A stretch of 64,000 nucleotides of DNA from a bacterium (GCA_025782575.1 JALGYY010000017.1:932857-996856), one strand, 5' to 3'; numbered from the stretch's first letter, positions 46,198 through 55,851 are shown. Numbers and translations are program-made. Notes: generated from the letters alone by a model not told the origin.

Positions 46198-48984
46198 ATG
46201 AAACAACTTCGCCATGGCCTCCTCCTGCCTTTCCTCTGCTGGGTGGTGATGGGGATGGGGGCTTCAATTTCCGAGGCGCAATACAGCTATCCTCCGAATC
46301 ATCCAAGACTGCTGATCACAGAAGCGACTCTGCCGGCTGTAGCGGAGCGCTGCAAAGTGGGCGGTTCCCACAGGCAGTATTACGACAAGCTGAAAGAGTT
46401 CGCCGACTACGTCGTATCGAATAACAGAACGTCATCACCCTATCTTCCGAATGCCGCCCTGATCTACAAGATTCACAAGTATTGGAATGACACCAACTAT
46501 CAGGGAGGCGGCTTCGAGGAGAACGCCTACTGGACGCACGTCAGAGACGCGCTGCTCGGAGTCGGCGCATGGGGTTCAGACGCGAGCGGCGCCGAACAGG
46601 CGATGTCCGCCGACTGGATCTGGGAAAAACTGAGCTCCTCGGATATCTCCGGGATGGCGTCGCGATACGGAACGCCGAGCACGTCGATCTTCGACGGCCA
46701 GACCTGGCGGGGAGGGACAGCTTTCTGGGTGGTCAAGTCGATGTACCGGTCGGCGCTCTTCGCCGGTTCCTCCGTGGACGGCGGCTCCTATTCAAACGAG
46801 TACCAGGCGATCTGCAACTATATTCAGACGGTTTATGCGCCGGCATTCAGTCTCTCGGGGGGAGTCGGTGTAAACGGCGCCGCCTATGCCACGCAAAACG
46901 TGGACAACAGAGTTTACGCGTTTGAAGGATTCACGAGCTCCACCGGTACCAACATCTGGACCACCGCCCACGACTGGGCATTTCAATACGGAAAGTGGAT
47001 CCAATGGGCCAACCCGCCTCACCGGGGCATCTTGGAAGCGAACCAGGATTACAACACACCGATCTGGGGCGACAACTACATGAATGTGGCACTCATGGCG
47101 TGGCGGGGGCAGGACCCCTACAACCAGCGCCACACCAACAAGCAATGGTCACGTATTCAGAGTCGGAATATCAACGACTACAAGAATGTGAACCTGTTCC
47201 TGTTCACACTCTTTTACGATTTCAATCTACAGGAAGTCAATCTGGTCGCCGAGCCCCAGGTGATGCGACTCAGCCCGGGCGGCATGGATCACACCTACAT
47301 GTCGACTAACATCGATGACAAAAACGGGACGTGGGCTTACTTCGAATCGGGCCGTTACTTCTACGGCCACCAGCACCAGGACGCCGGCTCGTTCAGCATC
47401 GGCCGGAAAGGGGACCTCGTAATCGACAGCGGTTTCTACGGACAGTATCGCTCCACCAGGGGCGGCAGCCATGCGAGCAACTACTACCATCGGTCCACCG
47501 CTCACAACTGCGTCTCCGTTTATGACCCTGGCGAGAAGTTTTACTGGGGCGCTTCGTCCACGAGCAATGGGACGGTTTCGAATGACGGCGGCCAGTTCAT
47601 GCCTCAAAGTGCTCCCAGTTTCGCTACCGCGAATTCAGATTCCGCCTATCATCCGGCCAAAGTCGTTTTTCATGAATCGAACAACGAGTACACCTATATC
47701 CAGGGCGACCTGCATAACGCTTACAGCTACGAAGTGTTCGCCGACAACCGGAACCTCAGTTTCCATCCCGACAAACTGAGCGCGATTACTCGGGAGTTCG
47801 TCTTTCTCCGGCCGAACTACTTCATCGTGTTCGATCGTGTGACATCAACCAACGCGAATTTCACCAAAACATGGAACATCCATATGACCGGGGATCCGAC
47901 GATCTTCGGGAGCGGCGGGGTGCAGCGGGCGGGCGACTCACAAGCGGGCATCCGGGACTACGCAGGGGCGAGCCTCGCCAGGTGGACCGACGAGAACTCC
48001 AACTATAACCGCGGCTCGATCTTTCTGAAGACGCTCATGCCGAAGAACCGGGTCATGCGGAAAATCGGCGGTCGTAACCGGGAAGCCAGCGGCTACGCCT
48101 ATTGGATCGGCGGTTTCGACGGCAACGGCAACTACGATCCTACATTCGGCAAGAATTACTACTGGGGAGAATGGACACCGGGCAACGAGTACAACGAAAG
48201 CTTTTTGCAGGACCGGGCCACGCCCGGCTGGGGGCGGATCGAAGTGGAAGCGACGACGCCCCAACTCCACCAGAACTTCTTGAACGTGCTCTACCCTGTC
48301 GATGAAACGAACAATACTTTTCCTGAAACCAATCTGATCGAAACACCGCAGATGGCGGGCGCCGAAATCGTGAACGATCGTGTCATCCTGTTCGGCCGGA
48401 CGGCGACTACCGGAATCGATTCGGTGACCTATCAGCTTGCCGGGCACGACACGTCGGCGCTTCATATGATCTGCAATCTCGATCCGGGGGCGACGTATCA
48501 CATCTATCGAGATGGCGCGACCGTATCGATCCGCAAAGAGGGGCTACCTCCGGGATCGGGGAGCGAACTTGTGACACCCGCGCCGAGCGCCTCCTCGTCC
48601 GGTATCATCGCATTCTATGACGACGGCACCGCGGTCGGGCCGCCGCCTGAAAACGTCGTCATCTCCAACGTCGCCGCTTCGCCGTCCGGTTTTCAATCCT
48701 TTGCCGTGACCATCACATGGACGACGAACATACCGTCTGATTCGAAAGTCGAGTTCGGCTCCACAAGTTCTTACGGAACATCGACCGGTGTCGATCCGTC
48801 GCTCGTCACCACCCACTCGGTGACGTTGCTCGAACCGGAAGTGTTGAATGACCAGACCTATCACTTCCGTGTGATCTCCGACGCGCCGGGAACGGATGCG
48901 ACATCTTCCCAGGACTTCTCGTTCAAATTCGACGTGCCTGGTGTCGGGGACCCTACCAAAATCCCTGATCTTCGAGAGCAGTAA
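46198..48984 (+). CDS. Secreted heparinase II/III-like polysaccharide lyase with fibronectin-like C-terminus
   Basis: 928-aa secreted protein. A signal peptide (to about SISEAQ) is followed by an alpha-helical toroid-like domain (about 40-360) and a beta-sandwich heparinase II/III domain with YGHQHQDAGSFSIGRKGDLV, SGFYGQY and HNCVSVYDPG. This HQHQD-containing block is characteristic of polysaccharide lyases acting on uronic-acid polymers such as heparin-like glycans or alginate. Residues after about 835 form a fibronectin-III-like domain (VVISNVAASPS..., ITWTTNIPSDSKVEFG). ATG 46198 follows GGGAGAAG. The substrate cannot be fixed; no other lyase or sulfotransferase is nearby. Confidence 0.82.
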   Translation: MKQLRHGLLLPFLCWVVMGMGASISEAQYSYPPNHPRLLITEATLPAVAERCKVGGSHRQYYDKLKEFADYVVSNNRTSSPYLPNAALIYKIHKYWNDTNYQGGGFEENAYWTHVRDALLGVGAWGSDASGAEQAMSADWIWEKLSSSDISGMASRYGTPSTSIFDGQTWRGGTAFWVVKSMYRSALFAGSSVDGGSYSNEYQAICNYIQTVYAPAFSLSGGVGVNGAAYATQNVDNRVYAFEGFTSSTGTNIWTTAHDWAFQYGKWIQWANPPHRGILEANQDYNTPIWGDNYMNVALMAWRGQDPYNQRHTNKQWSRIQSRNINDYKNVNLFLFTLFYDFNLQEVNLVAEPQVMRLSPGGMDHTYMSTNIDDKNGTWAYFESGRYFYGHQHQDAGSFSIGRKGDLVIDSGFYGQYRSTRGGSHASNYYHRSTAHNCVSVYDPGEKFYWGASSTSNGTVSNDGGQFMPQSAPSFATANSDSAYHPAKVVFHESNNEYTYIQGDLHNAYSYEVFADNRNLSFHPDKLSAITREFVFLRPNYFIVFDRVTSTNANFTKTWNIHMTGDPTIFGSGGVQRAGDSQAGIRDYAGASLARWTDENSNYNRGSIFLKTLMPKNRVMRKIGGRNREASGYAYWIGGFDGNGNYDPTFGKNYYWGEWTPGNEYNESFLQDRATPGWGRIEVEATTPQLHQNFLNVLYPVDETNNTFPETNLIETPQMAGAEIVNDRVILFGRTATTGIDSVTYQLAGHDTSALHMICNLDPGATYHIYRDGATVSIRKEGLPPGSGSELVTPAPSASSSGIIAFYDDGTAVGPPPENVVISNVAASPSGFQSFAVTITWTTNIPSDSKVEFGSTSSYGTSTGVDPSLVTTHSVTLLEPEVLNDQTYHFRVISDAPGTDATSSQDFSFKFDVPGVGDPTKIPDLREQ

Positions 48985-49031
48985 ACCGTTTTCTCCCGGA
49001 CCGGGTTAGACCGCTCTCCGGAAAATCAGGC

Positions 49032-49805
49032 CTACAGCCGCCAGAGAATCACGATCAAGAGGGCGAACAGAACGGACCCGGTCAGCTCACGCCAGCCGAG
49101 CGCCCTGGCTGTGGCCGGCGGTTTCTCCCATCGAAGAGCGATGGCGCCACGGCCAAGCGAGAAAAGGAGGGCTAGGGTCGTAAGCGGGGGGATCCAGCCG
49201 GCGAAACCGACTGTGCCCGAAACGAGCAGACCGACCCCACCGAAAGTGAGAGCTGTCCGCCCGGCTAACACTGCTTCTTCCCTGTGACCCCTCATCTTTC
49301 GAATCACGGTACGTACAAACAAGACTCGAAACCCGAAATAAGAAACGAGCAGAATCCAGAAGCCGGCGAGTTCCTCCCAGCCGGATTGCGTGCCGAGCCG
49401 AAGAGCGGCAGGTCCCGCTATGGTCAACCCGAGCGTGCCGTAGAGTTCGGCTCCCATACTTCTCATTTTGCGTGAGGGGAAAAACACCATGTAGCCGGCG
49501 CCGATTAGAGCGCCCAATATCACCAGTCCCGTCATGTACGGGGCGTCAGCCAGAAAAAGCGGAACGGCGCACGCCACTCCGACCATGCCGAACAGAACGG
49601 CCCACCCTGCGTTTCCCCGCCGAACTTCGATTGACTGATTGCCGAATGCGCGCGTCACGGGGAGCCTGAGCATAAACGTAAAGAGGGCAGCTCCGGCGAG
49701 AGAGAGATGGAGAAGTGACGGCCTCCCTGACAAAGCCGCGCCGATCGCGATCGGGAGCAACAGCACAGGCCAGGCGCCATGCTCTTTTGGAAGAGGCGGC
49801 TTCAT
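49032..49805 (-). CDS. YwiC-like family membrane protein
   Basis: 257-aa polytopic membrane protein with about eight TM helices. The N-terminus KPPLPKEHGAWPVLLLPIAI is the hallmark of YwiC-like proteins, whose function is unknown, although members are sometimes linked to anaerobic or nitrate-related metabolism. Its ATG overlaps the TGA of the upstream TPR gene (ATGA), so it is translationally coupled to it. Nothing more can be said from the sequence. Confidence 0.8.
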   Translation of the reverse strand: MKPPLPKEHGAWPVLLLPIAIGAALSGRPSLLHLSLAGAALFTFMLRLPVTRAFGNQSIEVRRGNAGWAVLFGMVGVACAVPLFLADAPYMTGLVILGALIGAGYMVFFPSRKMRSMGAELYGTLGLTIAGPAALRLGTQSGWEELAGFWILLVSYFGFRVLFVRTVIRKMRGHREEAVLAGRTALTFGGVGLLVSGTVGFAGWIPPLTTLALLFSLGRGAIALRWEKPPATARALGWRELTGSVLFALLIVILWRL

Positions 49806-51808
49806 CGGCGCGCCGCGATCTGTTCCAGCATACGGCCCGCGCTTTCTATATTGGGTTTCAACTCGATTGCGCGCTTCAGGAACTGCCCGGCGACGTCATC
49901 CTCCCCGAGATTGAAATGAGCGTGCCCCAGCCAGAGATTCACATAGGCGTTATCGGGCAATTGGCGATACGTGATTCCCAATGTTTCAATCGCCCGCCTC
50001 CAATCTCCTCTGACGAGATAGATACGACCGAGATAGCTCGCTGCAGACGAGTTGTTCGGATAGTGATCGAGAAAGCGGACAAAATGTTCCTCCCCCAGAT
50101 CGCCCCGCTTGAGCTGAAATTCGCACGCACCCAGATAGTATCGAATGGGCAACGCTTCGGGGTTCAGTTCGGCGGCCTTCTGCAGATGGGGTAGAGCTTC
50201 TTTGTAGTTTCCTTCCAACCAGAGAAGGATCCCCCTGTTTGCGTTAGCAACAGCAGAATGCGGAGCGAGGCGCGTTCCTTCCTGAATGAGAAAACGGGCC
50301 GACCGGTCGGCGCCCCGCTCCATCATCATCCAGGCAAGCCCGGTGATCCAGGCGTTCTTTCCCCTCACATGATTCGGGTCGTTCAATACCATCCGCGCTG
50401 TACGATCGCCCCCACGCTCGAGCGAGTGATTCCCCAGAATCCAGGGATAGAGTAAGAACGATCCACCCAGAACCGCAAGAAGGGCGTACCGCGGGAGATC
50501 GCGCGAAGGGGCCGATCGAATGACACGGGCAGCCGCCCAGAAAGCAACGGGCGTGACCGGAAGTGAGATCAGATCCCAGTCCCGAGGGCCGAGCCAGGGC
50601 CGGATCGTCATGCCGTAAGCGACCGTAAGAATGGCGACTGATCTCAAGAAACGAAACAGTACCGCCCGGCTATCGGTGTCCGACATCTCCCCCTCGGCCG
50701 ACTGAGCTTCGGAGGCATTGCGGTGCCACAGGAACAGCACCCCGATCAGGATCGGCACCGGCAAGAGAACGACTGAGAGATTCAATAGATCGAGAAGATG
50801 GGCAAGCGAGAATATTCCGAGATGGGTGTCTCCCGCTTTCGCGATCCACGGAAGAAAGAATCCCTTAATACGGAGCTGGCCGGTGGTCGGCATCACCAGG
50901 ATGAAGATGATCGGGGCGGCTTCCGGCCAGTACTTGAGCACGCCCGGCAGCCGCCACCCCTTTCGCTCCATCAAGAGATAGAGAAATGGCGGAAGCAGTA
51001 TCATGCCGAGCCAATGGGCGCTGATCGCCGCGATCAGGCAGAGCGCCGTCGGCGCGAAGGATCTCCCTTTCAGCAGGGCGACTGTCCCTTCCACCAGAAA
51101 ACCGAGAACAAAAAGAGTGAGCCATGCGTAGTTTTCGACGTAACCGAAATAGAGCTGGGTGACACCGGTAGTCAGCAGAAGGCCGACGGCGAGAACAATG
51201 GAGTAATGCCTGTCCTGATCCCTACCGAGCGAGGCGAGAGCGCGCGCGCCCCTGACAGCCCAGAGAAAAGCGAAAAACCCCGCGACGGCAGCCAGGATCG
51301 CGAATGTCCATTCCTCATCAAGCGCAGGGAAGTAGCCTCGAAATGTCCTCAGAAAGAGCCTGTAGAAGAGCAGCGTCCCCATTCCCGGACGGGTCGGTAT
51401 GGGATCGCCATCGTTTTCGAGCAGAGTGATCAGGAGCCAGCCGTCACCGAGAAAATGATTACGGGATCGCCAGAAGAGGGCAAGCCCGGCGAAGAGCGCG
51501 GCCAGGCCGATCGTACTGAACCATGCTCCCCGGCCTCTGGGGCGTGGCCAGATCCGGGCCATATAGCGGCCCCCTGCCGTTCCACGGAGTGCGGCCACAG
51601 AGAGGAGGAGCGTCCCTCCAAGTGTGAACCACACCACTCGCGCCGCCGCCTCCAGATCGGCGCCGTTCGACAGGCCCCACCAGACGAAAGAGGGGTTCAG
51701 AGTGAAGTAAACGGATAGGCCCCCGAAGATAAGAATGAGTATTCCGAGCAGGCCGGGGGAGGCGATACGATTCATGAAAGAAGAGACCGATTCATCGAGA
51801 AGTGTCAT
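49802..51808 (-). CDS. Polytopic membrane protein with C-terminal TPR repeats
   Basis: 668-aa protein. Ten or more TM helices span about residues 15-480, with LGDGWLLITLLENDGDP after the third, where GT39-like proteins keep acidic residues. At least four TPR units follow (about 510-668), for example AVANANRGILLWLEGNYKEA and AELNPEALPIRYYLGACEF. Similar membrane-plus-TPR proteins accompany surface-glycan genes; glycosyltransferase activity is possible but not shown. The start is uncertain: ATG 51808 overlaps the methyltransferase gene by 17 bp, with alternatives at 51835 and 51775. Confidence 0.7.
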   Translation of the reverse strand: MTLLDESVSSFMNRIASPGLLGILILIFGGLSVYFTLNPSFVWWGLSNGADLEAAARVVWFTLGGTLLLSVAALRGTAGGRYMARIWPRPRGRGAWFSTIGLAALFAGLALFWRSRNHFLGDGWLLITLLENDGDPIPTRPGMGTLLFYRLFLRTFRGYFPALDEEWTFAILAAVAGFFAFLWAVRGARALASLGRDQDRHYSIVLAVGLLLTTGVTQLYFGYVENYAWLTLFVLGFLVEGTVALLKGRSFAPTALCLIAAISAHWLGMILLPPFLYLLMERKGWRLPGVLKYWPEAAPIIFILVMPTTGQLRIKGFFLPWIAKAGDTHLGIFSLAHLLDLLNLSVVLLPVPILIGVLFLWHRNASEAQSAEGEMSDTDSRAVLFRFLRSVAILTVAYGMTIRPWLGPRDWDLISLPVTPVAFWAAARVIRSAPSRDLPRYALLAVLGGSFLLYPWILGNHSLERGGDRTARMVLNDPNHVRGKNAWITGLAWMMMERGADRSARFLIQEGTRLAPHSAVANANRGILLWLEGNYKEALPHLQKAAELNPEALPIRYYLGACEFQLKRGDLGEEHFVRFLDHYPNNSSAASYLGRIYLVRGDWRRAIETLGITYRQLPDNAYVNLWLGHAHFNLGEDDVAGQFLKRAIELKPNIESAGRMLEQIAARR

Positions 51809-52595
51809 CCCGTTTTCGAAGACAGGCGGCCACATACCATCCGGTCAGGTACTGGCCGGGCTTTCCCTGCATACCTTCCGACCAGGCGAGAATCTTTTCG
51901 ACCAGACGGTCGGTCCCGCCCAGCCGGCAGGCATGACGGAGACGGCACCATACCGAAAAGAAAACGCGCGGTACATGATAGACAGCCCGGAGATCGATCA
52001 CGTCAGCGCCGAGCCGGCCTGCCAGGTCTCGCACTTCTTGCTCTGCCAAAGTTTCGCCCAGACGGAATCCCACAAGCCCCCGGCGGTCCAGAAACCGGAC
52101 AAACCCGTAAAAGAGCGATCGTGGATTATCGAGTAGCAGGATCATTTCACCACCGGGACGCAATATCCGGAGCCCTTCAGCCACCCCTTCGATCAGATCG
52201 TCGCGCTCCTTGAAGTGATCGAGGGTGGAGCAACTGTACACCAGGTCGAAAACCCCGTCTCGAAACGGGGAACGGCGAGCATCCCCGACGAGCAGATTGG
52301 CGGATCGGCCGGCATCACGGATCCGCTCATGAGCGCGGCGGACGATTTCGTGTGACAGATCGAGCCCCCACGGTGGAGAGCCTCCTTCGTCGTCCGGCCA
52401 GTCGAGGAGAAGTTGATCTTCGCCAAGCGCCTCTTCGAAAAGATCGGTCTTCAGAATGGCGGCGCCGGGCGCCCCCCGCCACCACTCTCTTAGAAGAGCC
52501 CGATGGACCGTGCCCTTCTGCCGCGCCATCAATCGATCGAGGTGGTACCCATCCGCCATCCGACGCGCTACGTTGTCCCAATAGGACCGGCTCAT
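51792..52595 (-). CDS. Class I SAM-dependent methyltransferase
   Basis: 267-aa Rossmann-type methyltransferase. Visible are ILKTDLFEEALGE in place of the usual glycine-rich loop, then WGLDLSHEIVRRAHER, VGDARRSPFRDGVFDLVYSC and LRILRPGGEMILLLDNP. The block order is that of small-molecule or glycan methyltransferases of the UbiE/BioC type. The likely start is ATG 52595; a TTG at 52700 would add 35 residues with no ribosome site. It is divergent from the GT2 gene and coupled to the TPR membrane-protein gene. Substrate unknown. Confidence 0.78.
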   Translation of the reverse strand: MSRSYWDNVARRMADGYHLDRLMARQKGTVHRALLREWWRGAPGAAILKTDLFEEALGEDQLLLDWPDDEGGSPPWGLDLSHEIVRRAHERIRDAGRSANLLVGDARRSPFRDGVFDLVYSCSTLDHFKERDDLIEGVAEGLRILRPGGEMILLLDNPRSLFYGFVRFLDRRGLVGFRLGETLAEQEVRDLAGRLGADVIDLRAVYHVPRVFFSVWCRLRHACRLGGTDRLVEKILAWSEGMQGKPGQYLTGWYVAACLRKRDDTSR

Positions 52596-52736
52596 GGCTG
52601 AATCCAGCCGTTCGGTCCCGGGGCCGGAAACCCCAGAATCCTGTTGCCAGTGGTCTCCGCTATCGAGTATCGTCCCCAGGTCATATTCGTCTCTATCCAA
52701 ATGGTAGTTTGGGGGCGTCAGGGGGTGCCCCGCGTC

Positions 52737-53789
52737 ATGATTTCGATCGTAATTCCCACATACAACGCCCGTTCGAAGCTCGTCAAGCTGCTTCGTTCGC
52801 TCCGGGACCAGCCATTCCGTGATTGCGAGACGATTATCGTAGATGACGGCTCGACCGAGGACCTCTTCTTTCTCCGTCGCGAATTCGAGGTTCGGGTGGT
52901 GCGAACAGGAAAGCGCGGAGGGCCGGCACGGGCCAGGAATATAGGCGCCCGTCAGGCAGAGGGTGACATCGTCCTCTTTCTCGACGCCGACGTCGCGGTC
53001 GAGCCGGGAACTCTATCGGCAGTGGATCGCTTTTTTCGCCTCTACCCCGAGCGATCGGTGCTGATCGGCGTTTATGCTCCCGAACCGCTGAACGACGGCA
53101 TACTCCCCTGGTACAAGGCGCTTCAATGCTACTCCTACTATCGTGACCTTCCCCACATTTCCCGTGTCTCTCTACTATGGGGGGCCAAAGCCGCGTTTCG
53201 ACGCGATGTGTTTTTGGAATCCGGCGGTTTTGACGAGAGTTTCGATACCCCAAGCATGGAAGACCTGGAACTGGGGAGAAGAATTTCCAAAAAGCACACC
53301 ATCTTCCTGGATCGGGACGTGATCGTCAGGCACCACTTTCCCGAGTCATTTCGGAAGAATGCGTACGATCATTTCTATCGCGGCTATCTCTGGATGCGGA
53401 TTTTCTTCCGCTTCGGAAAGTTCGACAACTATCTTCATACGCCGCGCCGCGGGATCGGGCGTATCGCCGCCTCTCTAGTCATCCCGGCACTTGCCGTGAT
53501 GCCGTTTTATCCAGTCACCGGCTGGGTGGCGGCCGCAGGACTTCTTACCTACATTGTCTGCAACTACGACCTCTGGTCGGTCGTCCTCGAGCGAAAACCC
53601 CGGATTCTGTTGCCCGTGCTGGGAATCGACTTCGCACTGGGCGTCATTCTCGGTGCGGCGGCCTTTCGAGCAACCGGAGAAGAAATTTTTCGAAGGATCA
53701 GCGCGATCTTCCGGAGCCGCCGGAACGTCCTTCTTCCCATGGATCAAGGAGAGAGCGGCCACCTCGACAGTCGATCGGAATCGCGCTGA
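52737..53789 (+). CDS. Family 2 glycosyltransferase with C-terminal membrane segments
   Basis: 350-aa inverting GT-A glycosyltransferase. ISIVIPTYNARSKL, VDDGSTED, the D-x-D-type metal block LFLDADVAVE, the acceptor region SMEDLELGRRI and HHFPESFRKNAYDHFYRG are all in family order. Two or three TM helices follow residue 240, placing it at the inner membrane with the active site in the cytoplasm. ATG 52737 with AGGGGG upstream is preferred to a longer frame. Probably builds a cell-surface polysaccharide; donor and acceptor unknown. Confidence 0.85.
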   Translation: MISIVIPTYNARSKLVKLLRSLRDQPFRDCETIIVDDGSTEDLFFLRREFEVRVVRTGKRGGPARARNIGARQAEGDIVLFLDADVAVEPGTLSAVDRFFRLYPERSVLIGVYAPEPLNDGILPWYKALQCYSYYRDLPHISRVSLLWGAKAAFRRDVFLESGGFDESFDTPSMEDLELGRRISKKHTIFLDRDVIVRHHFPESFRKNAYDHFYRGYLWMRIFFRFGKFDNYLHTPRRGIGRIAASLVIPALAVMPFYPVTGWVAAAGLLTYIVCNYDLWSVVLERKPRILLPVLGIDFALGVILGAAAFRATGEEIFRRISAIFRSRRNVLLPMDQGESGHLDSRSESR

Positions 53790-53832
53790 CCACCCCTAGT
53801 TCGAACGGCAACAGGAGACACGGAGTAGTACG

Positions 53833-54408
53833 ATGAAGAAAGTGATCGGCGCCATCGGCAAAAACGGTACGGGCAAAGATACCGTTCTCGATATGATCGC
53901 GGATTCGTATAGTGTACCGAGAATTTCCATGGGCGATATCGTACGAAACATCGCGGAGGAGAAGGGAATCGAGCCGACCCGGGGCAATTTGAACGGAATC
54001 TCGAAGGAATACTTCGGGAAATTCGGGAACGACTACTTCATCAAGATTGTTTGTGACCGGATTGACAGCTCCGATGCTCCGCTTACGGTGGTGACCGGGA
54101 TTCGTACCTATCTGGATGCCAAAACACTGCTCGATCGATATGAGAAGGACTTTCTGCTGGTGAATGTGGTGGTAACGGACGACCGGGCACGGCTGGAGCG
54201 GGCGCTCGCCAGAGGGACGGCACGGGATCCCAAGTCGATCGAGGACATGCTGCGCCACGATGAGCGGGAAGAGAAGCTCTTCGGAATGGACAAAGCGGCG
54301 AAGCTGGCTACCCACACGATGCAGAATGACAGTACGCTTCAGGATTTAAGTGATCAGGTGGATGTCTGGATGAAAGAGAATTTTCCGGACATGATGAAGA
54401 AAGCCTGA
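53833..54408 (+). CDS. P-loop kinase of the UPF0200 / dephospho-CoA-kinase-like type
   Basis: 191-aa cytoplasmic P-loop protein. Walker A is IGKNGTGKDT; ISMGDIVRNIAEEKGIEPTR and the VVTGIRTYLDAK block resemble UPF0200 proteins, which are best known from archaea and related to dephospho-CoA and adenylate kinases. A lid-like R/D region (ARLERALARGTARDPKSIED) follows. The phosphate acceptor is unknown. It lies 43 bp after the GT2 gene on the same strand and converges with the sulfatase-like gene (14-bp gap). Confidence 0.7.
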   Translation: MKKVIGAIGKNGTGKDTVLDMIADSYSVPRISMGDIVRNIAEEKGIEPTRGNLNGISKEYFGKFGNDYFIKIVCDRIDSSDAPLTVVTGIRTYLDAKTLLDRYEKDFLLVNVVVTDDRARLERALARGTARDPKSIEDMLRHDEREEKLFGMDKAAKLATHTMQNDSTLQDLSDQVDVWMKENFPDMMKKA

Positions 54409-54422
54409 TGTCCCGACCCGGG

Positions 54423-55790
54423 TCAGTCGACGTAACCGAGAGCACGTAGTTTTTTAATCACTTCCTCTTCCATGTCGACCACTTCCTCCCCCCGGGGGTT
54501 TCCGCCGGCCTGATCGAGGCTCGCGTTGTACCAATCGAGAAGCCTGGTCGCCATGTCGCTGACTAGCTCGGTTCTCCGTTTCTCCAGATTGTCTTCTTCC
54601 CATCGATCAAGAGTGAGGTCGTAAAGTTGTATGGACCGCGTCGTTTCGCAGTACATGAATTTGTAACGATCATCAAGAACCGCTTTCCACTCCACCCCGC
54701 GAAAAAGAGATTCGGCGAAACGATCCATGCTCATTTCATCACTCTCATCCCCGCGAGCCATCGATAGAAGCGAGCGCCCCTGAAACGCGTCAGGCACCGG
54801 CAGACCCATCGCATCTAATACGGTGGGCATGACATCGATCAGACCGACCCGGCGATCGACCTCCCGCGGTTCGATGGAGCCGGGAAACTTCATGATGAGA
54901 GGGACATGAATCAACTCATCATAAAGGGTGTGGCCATGTTCGAAACTCCCGTGATCCCAGAACTCCTCGCCGTGATCGGCGGTAATGACCACCGCGGTCT
55001 CTTCCGATAGCCCCAGCCGGGCGAGATCGTCCAGAAACAAGCCGCACTCGTGGTCAACCGCGGCAATCTCGGCGCGATAGAGGGCGCGGGCAAACTCGCG
55101 AATCTCCGGCTCGGGCATTTTCCCCAGCCACTTAGCCAGATCGCCGAACGGCGGCTCCATCGGCTGGGGCAGACCGGTCAGAAAACGGGATCGAAACGGT
55201 TCGGGGGGATCGTAGTCCATGTGAGCATCGAAGAGATGGATGAGAAGAAAGAATCTCTCCTCCTGGTGCTCCCGAATCCACTCACCGGCAGCAGCAAAAG
55301 TCTCCGCCGCAGTCCTCAGTTTGAGATTGGAAGCGGGGAAATAATCGAAAGTGTCGAAGCCGCGATCGAGACCGAGCCGAGGGTCGAGAAAGGCGCAGTT
55401 CACGAAGGCGCCGGTTGTGATCCCCGATTCCTGCAGCGACTCAGCTGCCGTCTTGACCCCGTCCCTGATCCGCGAAAAGTCAGGATAGCGGCCGACTGCT
55501 CCGTGAAGGGTCGGATACAGGGAAGTGAGCAGCGTGGTGACCGACGGCAATGTCCAGGGCGCCTGGGCGGTGGCTGACTGGAATCGGACCGCCCCCTCGC
55601 TGAATCTGTCAATCTCGGGTGTGACCGGGCCGTTCGGCGTCGTTCTCCCCACCTCGTCCCATCGACAGGTATCGATCAGGATCAGGACCGTGTTCCGGGC
55701 ATCGACCGGCTCATCCCGGGCGCACGAAAAGGGGATCAACAGGAGCAACAGCAGGAGGATCAACGATTTCGATGTTTTCTCCGTATCCAT
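54423..55790 (-). CDS. Sulfatase-like AP-superfamily lipoprotein with LGY tail
   Basis: 455-aa lipoprotein (lipobox near LIPFSC). Sulfatase-like blocks: VLILIDTCRWDEVG, the nucleophile region APWTLPSVTTLLTS, ITADHGEEFWDHG and YDELIHVPLIMKF. As in the relative at 17.9-19.3 kb, the nucleophile position is Thr rather than the Cys/Ser needed for formylglycine, so it is unlikely to be a classical sulfatase. It ends in EEEVIKKLRALGYVD. It stands alone on the minus strand between two plus-strand glycan genes. The ATG at 55790 is chosen; an in-frame ATG lies six codons upstream. Confidence 0.84.
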   Translation of the reverse strand: MDTEKTSKSLILLLLLLLIPFSCARDEPVDARNTVLILIDTCRWDEVGRTTPNGPVTPEIDRFSEGAVRFQSATAQAPWTLPSVTTLLTSLYPTLHGAVGRYPDFSRIRDGVKTAAESLQESGITTGAFVNCAFLDPRLGLDRGFDTFDYFPASNLKLRTAAETFAAAGEWIREHQEERFFLLIHLFDAHMDYDPPEPFRSRFLTGLPQPMEPPFGDLAKWLGKMPEPEIREFARALYRAEIAAVDHECGLFLDDLARLGLSEETAVVITADHGEEFWDHGSFEHGHTLYDELIHVPLIMKFPGSIEPREVDRRVGLIDVMPTVLDAMGLPVPDAFQGRSLLSMARGDESDEMSMDRFAESLFRGVEWKAVLDDRYKFMYCETTRSIQLYDLTLDRWEEDNLEKRRTELVSDMATRLLDWYNASLDQAGGNPRGEEVVDMEEEVIKKLRALGYVD

Positions 55791-55851
55791 CACCCGGTAC
55801 CATACCATTAGAGTCGATTTGTGAAACCAAGATGTTCCTTTGCCGGGAGCG

